Shown: positions 2,981-5,389 of the stretch, piece after piece
Layout of the letters: the number at the start of each line of letters is the position of its first letter
How positions within the stretch are numbered: position 1 is the stretch's first letter
Assembly: GCA_019245455.1 (NCBI GenBank)
Contig: JAFARM010000058.1
Location: forward strand, 1-5,389
Length of the DNA: 5,389 nt
Direction of reading: 5' to 3'
Origin: Sphingomonadaceae bacterium
Lineage (GTDB): Bacteria; Pseudomonadota; Alphaproteobacteria; Sphingomonadales; Sphingomonadaceae
The notes under the pieces: generated by a model
Database searches by the model: none
Told to the model about the DNA's origin: nothing
The model's input: only the letters and a program-made list of their open reading frames with translations
Position numbers and translations under genes: made by a program

Positions 2981-5389
2981 ATGACCACCCTCGCCGCCGC
3001 CCGCGCCGCCCTGAAGCCGCTCCACCGCGCGCCCGAGCCCGACGTGCTCGCCCGCCTGCTGCCCGCCGCGACGCTCGACCCGGCGACGCGGGCGCGGGTC
3101 GAGGACCGCGCGCTCGGCCTGCTCGCCGACCTGCGCGCGGCGCAGGGGTCGGGGTGGGTCAACCGCTTCCTCCAGCAGTACCGGCTGAACACCGCCGAGG
3201 GCGTTGCTCTGCTGAGCCTCGCCGAGGCGTTCCTGCGCGTGCCCGACGCCGCGACGGCCGACCTCCTGATCCGCGACAAGATCGGCACCGCCGACTGGAG
3301 CGCGCACGCAGGCAAGAGCGACTCGGCGCTGGTCAACTCGGCGACGTGGGGGCTGGTGCTGACCCGCGCCGTCGTCGGCCAGTCGGATCGCGCCTCGGTG
3401 CTGCGCCGCCTGATCGCGCGGTCGGGCGAGCCATTCGTCCGCACCGCCGTCGGCGCGGCGATGCGGATGATGGGGCAGGTGTTCGTCATGGGCCGGACGA
3501 TCGACGAGGCGATCGAGCGCGCCGGCGACCGCGACAACGCCGGCTTCACCGCCAGCTTCGATATGCTCGGCGAGGCCGCGCGCACCCGCGAGGACGCACG
3601 GCGCTACTACGACAGCTATGTCGCTGCCATCCGGCGCATCGGCGGGGCCAACGCGGCGCGCGGCCATTCGATCTCGGTCAAGCTGTCGGCGCTCCATCCG
3701 CGCTACGAGACGGCGCACGCCGGAACCTGCGTGCCCGAGCTGATCGACTACCTCGGCAGCCTCGCCAGCGCTGCGGCCGCCGCCGGAATCGGCCTGACGG
3801 TCGATGCCGAGGAGAGCGAGCGGCTGGAGACGAGCCTCGACATCATCGCCGCCGTCGCCCGCCACCCGCAGCTCGCCGGCTGGGACGGGCTCGGCATGGC
3901 GGTGCAGGCGTACAGCAAGCGCGCCGCCGCCGTGCTCGACTGGGCGCAGGCGCTGGGCAACGCGACAGGACGGCGGCTCGGCGTGCGGCTGGTCAAGGGG
4001 GCGTACTGGGACAGCGAGATCAAGCGGACGCAGGTCGAGGGCCTGGCCGACTATCCGCTGTTCACGCGCAAGGCGGCGACCGACGTGTCGTACCTCGCCT
4101 GCGCGGCGAAGATGCTCAGCAGTCCGAACCTGTTCCCCGCCTTCGCGACGCACAACGCACTGACCGTGGCCACCATCCTCGAGTGGGCGGGGCCAGACCG
4201 TGGCCGGTTCGAGTTCCAGCGGCTGCACGGCATGGGCGAGGGGCTGTACGAGCGGCTGGTGCGCGAGGAGGGCTATGCCTGCCGCTCCTACGCCCCGGTC
4301 GGCGGGCATCGCGACCTGCTCGCGTACCTCGTGCGCCGGCTGCTCGAGAACGGGGCGAACTCGAGCTTCGTCCACCAGCTTGCCGATACGAATGTCGACG
4401 ACGCGGCGCTGCTCGCCGATCCGGCGGCGAAGATCGCCGCGGTCGGGGCCGCGCGCCACCCGTCGATCCCGCTGCCGCGCGACCTGTTCCCCGGACGGGT
4501 CAACTCGGCGGGGCTGGACCTGGCGGATGCCGAGGTGCTGGCGGGGGTGGCGGCGGAGGTTGCCGTCCCGCGCTCCCAACCTGTCATCCCCGCGAATGCG
4601 GGGACCCATCTCCCGCGGCCTCAGGAGATGGGTCCCCGCGTTCGCGGGGATGACGGCGAGGCGGTGGCAAGTGCCGTCGCTGCCGCCGACGCCGCCTTCC
4701 CGGCCTGGGACGCGACCCCGGTCGAGGCCCGCGCCGCCGCGCTCGAGCGCCTCGCCGACCTCCTGGAACGCGACCGCGCCCGGCTGATGGCGCTGTGCGT
4801 CGACGAGGCGCGCAAGACCATCCCCGACGCGCTCGGCGAGGTACGCGAGGCGGTCGACTTCTGCCGCTACTACGCGGCGCAAGCGCGCGCGCACTTCGTT
4901 CCGCAAGTGCTGCCCGGCCCCACCGGCGAGCGGAACGAGCTGCGGCTGGCGGCGCGCGGCGTGTTCGCGTGCATCGCCCCGTGGAACTTCCCGCTGGCGA
5001 TCTTCCTCGGCCAGGTGACGGCCGCGCTCGCCACCGGCAACAGCGTCGTCGCCAAGCCCGCGCCGCAGACGCCGCGCATCGCCGAAGCCGCCGTCGCCCT
5101 CGCGCACGAGGCCGGCGTCCCGGCGGACGTGCTGCGGCTTGTCACCGGTGGTGGCGACGTGGGCGAGGCGCTCGTCGGCGATCCGCGGGTCATGGGCGTC
5201 GCCTTTACCGGGTCGACGGGGACCGCGCGCGCCATCGCCCGCACCCTGCTCGCCGACGAGTCGCGCCCGCTGGTGCCGCTGATCGCCGAGACGGGCGGAT
5301 TGAACGCGATGATCGTCGACTCGACGGCTTTGCCCGAGCAGGTCGTCGTCGATGTGGTGACGAGCGCCTTCCGCTCGGCCGGGCAGCGC
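2981..5389 (+). CDS. putA: Bifunctional proline dehydrogenase / L-glutamate gamma-semialdehyde dehydrogenase PutA, C-terminus cut by window edge
   Basis: PutA oxidises proline to glutamate in two steps with substrate channelling: an FAD proline dehydrogenase makes pyrroline-5-carboxylate, and an NAD+ aldehyde dehydrogenase finishes. It works at the inner face of the membrane, passing electrons to quinone. The 803 visible residues have no N-terminal ribbon-helix-helix, so unlike E. coli PutA this is not a DNA-binding repressor. The proline dehydrogenase barrel (about 175-465) has SISVKLSALHPRY (Lys234), TVDAEESERLE (Asp275), VRLVKGAYWDSEIKRTQVEG (335-354), SYAPVGG (Tyr437) and RRLLENGAN, whose Arg452-Arg453 bind proline. 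The aldehyde dehydrogenase part includes APWNFPLAIF (666-675), the NAD site AKPAPQTP, FTGSTG (742-747) and PLIAETGGLNAMIVDS. The last codons read SAGQR; the next codon should be the catalytic Cys. Glu in KPAEQTP is replaced by Pro694. A 24-residue palindromic insertion occupies 535-558. The start at 2981 is the only ATG fitting the family N-terminus; it has no Shine-Dalgarno. Confidence 0.96.
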   Translation, partial: MTTLAAARAALKPLHRAPEPDVLARLLPAATLDPATRARVEDRALGLLADLRAAQGSGWVNRFLQQYRLNTAEGVALLSLAEAFLRVPDAATADLLIRDKIGTADWSAHAGKSDSALVNSATWGLVLTRAVVGQSDRASVLRRLIARSGEPFVRTAVGAAMRMMGQVFVMGRTIDEAIERAGDRDNAGFTASFDMLGEAARTREDARRYYDSYVAAIRRIGGANAARGHSISVKLSALHPRYETAHAGTCVPELIDYLGSLASAAAAAGIGLTVDAEESERLETSLDIIAAVARHPQLAGWDGLGMAVQAYSKRAAAVLDWAQALGNATGRRLGVRLVKGAYWDSEIKRTQVEGLADYPLFTRKAATDVSYLACAAKMLSSPNLFPAFATHNALTVATILEWAGPDRGRFEFQRLHGMGEGLYERLVREEGYACRSYAPVGGHRDLLAYLVRRLLENGANSSFVHQLADTNVDDAALLADPAAKIAAVGAARHPSIPLPRDLFPGRVNSAGLDLADAEVLAGVAAEVAVPRSQPVIPANAGTHLPRPQEMGPRVRGDDGEAVASAVAAADAAFPAWDATPVEARAAALERLADLLERDRARLMALCVDEARKTIPDALGEVREAVDFCRYYAAQARAHFVPQVLPGPTGERNELRLAARGVFACIAPWNFPLAIFLGQVTAALATGNSVVAKPAPQTPRIAEAAVALAHEAGVPADVLRLVTGGGDVGEALVGDPRVMGVAFTGSTGTARAIARTLLADESRPLVPLIAETGGLNAMIVDSTALPEQVVVDVVTSAFRSAGQR
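4583..4654. repeat. 72-bp palindromic repeat element inserted in frame within putA
   Basis: The left arm (4583-4613, starting GTCATCCCCGCGAATGCGGG) and right arm (4624-4654, starting GGAGATGGGTCCCCGCGTTC) are reverse complements over 31 bases with one mismatch (4597 versus 4640), separated by a ten-base loop. Each arm also contains a smaller palindrome, CCCCGC-GAAT-GCGGGG on the left and CCCCGC-GTTC-GCGGGG on the right. The total is exactly 24 codons, in phase with putA (codons 535-558), and encodes VIPANAGTHLPRPQEMGPRV plus RGDD. The sequence type matches REP/palindromic repeats that occur in many copies between genes of alphaproteobacteria, so this copy is probably a mobile repeat captured inside a gene. 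There is no transposase and no clear target duplication beside it. Confidence 0.9.

Noticed and set aside
3154..4653. An open reading frame of 499 codons on the plus strand.
   Set aside because: It overlaps putA in another frame, is Arg-rich and has no family features; the putA frame carries all conserved motifs.
4583..4654. Interpreting the palindrome as a transcription terminator.
   Set aside because: It sits mid-gene with an open frame on both sides and has no T-run after the stem on either strand.
4200..4787. A plus-strand frame containing the peptide WVPAFAGMT, often seen in annotated small proteins.
   Set aside because: That peptide is simply the translation of the palindromic repeat in another frame and is not evidence of a gene.
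2531..5107. An open reading frame of 858 codons on the minus strand opposite putA and the antitoxin.
   Set aside because: It is antisense to a clearly conserved PutA and is very rich in Arg, Gly and Ala with no recognisable domain. High GC third positions remove stops from the opposite strand, so it is a shadow.

Overview
The window is high-GC DNA with the dense gene packing and codon bias of an alphaproteobacterium. A Sphingomonadales-type organism is my best guess. It rests on the protein flavour and on a palindromic repeat (arms beginning GTCATCCCCGCG) of a kind common in such genomes; it is an inference, not a database result. No rRNA, tRNA, CRISPR array or insertion sequence is visible.

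Positions 1-2859 (minus strand) hold five co-directional genes. In transcription order they are an Xre/MbcA/ParS-type antitoxin (2859-2506), its RES-domain toxin (2438-1935), a MaoC-family hydratase (1885-1424), a carboxymuconolactone decarboxylase/AhpD-like protein (1427-885) and a thiolase (872-1, cut by the left edge). The first two form a RES-Xre toxin-antitoxin module, whose toxins characteristically degrade NAD+. The last three are tightly coupled: a 4-base GTGA stop/start overlap, then a Shine-Dalgarno that overlaps the preceding stop codon. They look like part of a beta-oxidation-like pathway for acyl-CoA breakdown with an unknown substrate. Only 49 bases with no obvious terminator separate the toxin from the hydratase.

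Positions 2860-2980 form a 121-base divergent control region. It contains small repeats near the antitoxin gene and a sigma70-like promoter placed so that putA would be transcribed from about its own ATG, giving a leaderless mRNA.

Positions 2981-5389 (plus strand) are the first 803 codons of putA, the bifunctional proline dehydrogenase / glutamate-semialdehyde dehydrogenase. The window ends exactly before the expected catalytic cysteine codon of the aldehyde dehydrogenase half. The most striking feature is a 72-bp, nearly perfect palindrome (31-bp arms, one mismatch, 10-base loop) lying in frame inside putA at the junction of the two catalytic domains. It adds exactly 24 codons without a stop. 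This resembles the coding-region palindromic elements known from Rickettsia. The surrounding junction also looks shorter than in other PutA proteins, as if the element replaced normal sequence.
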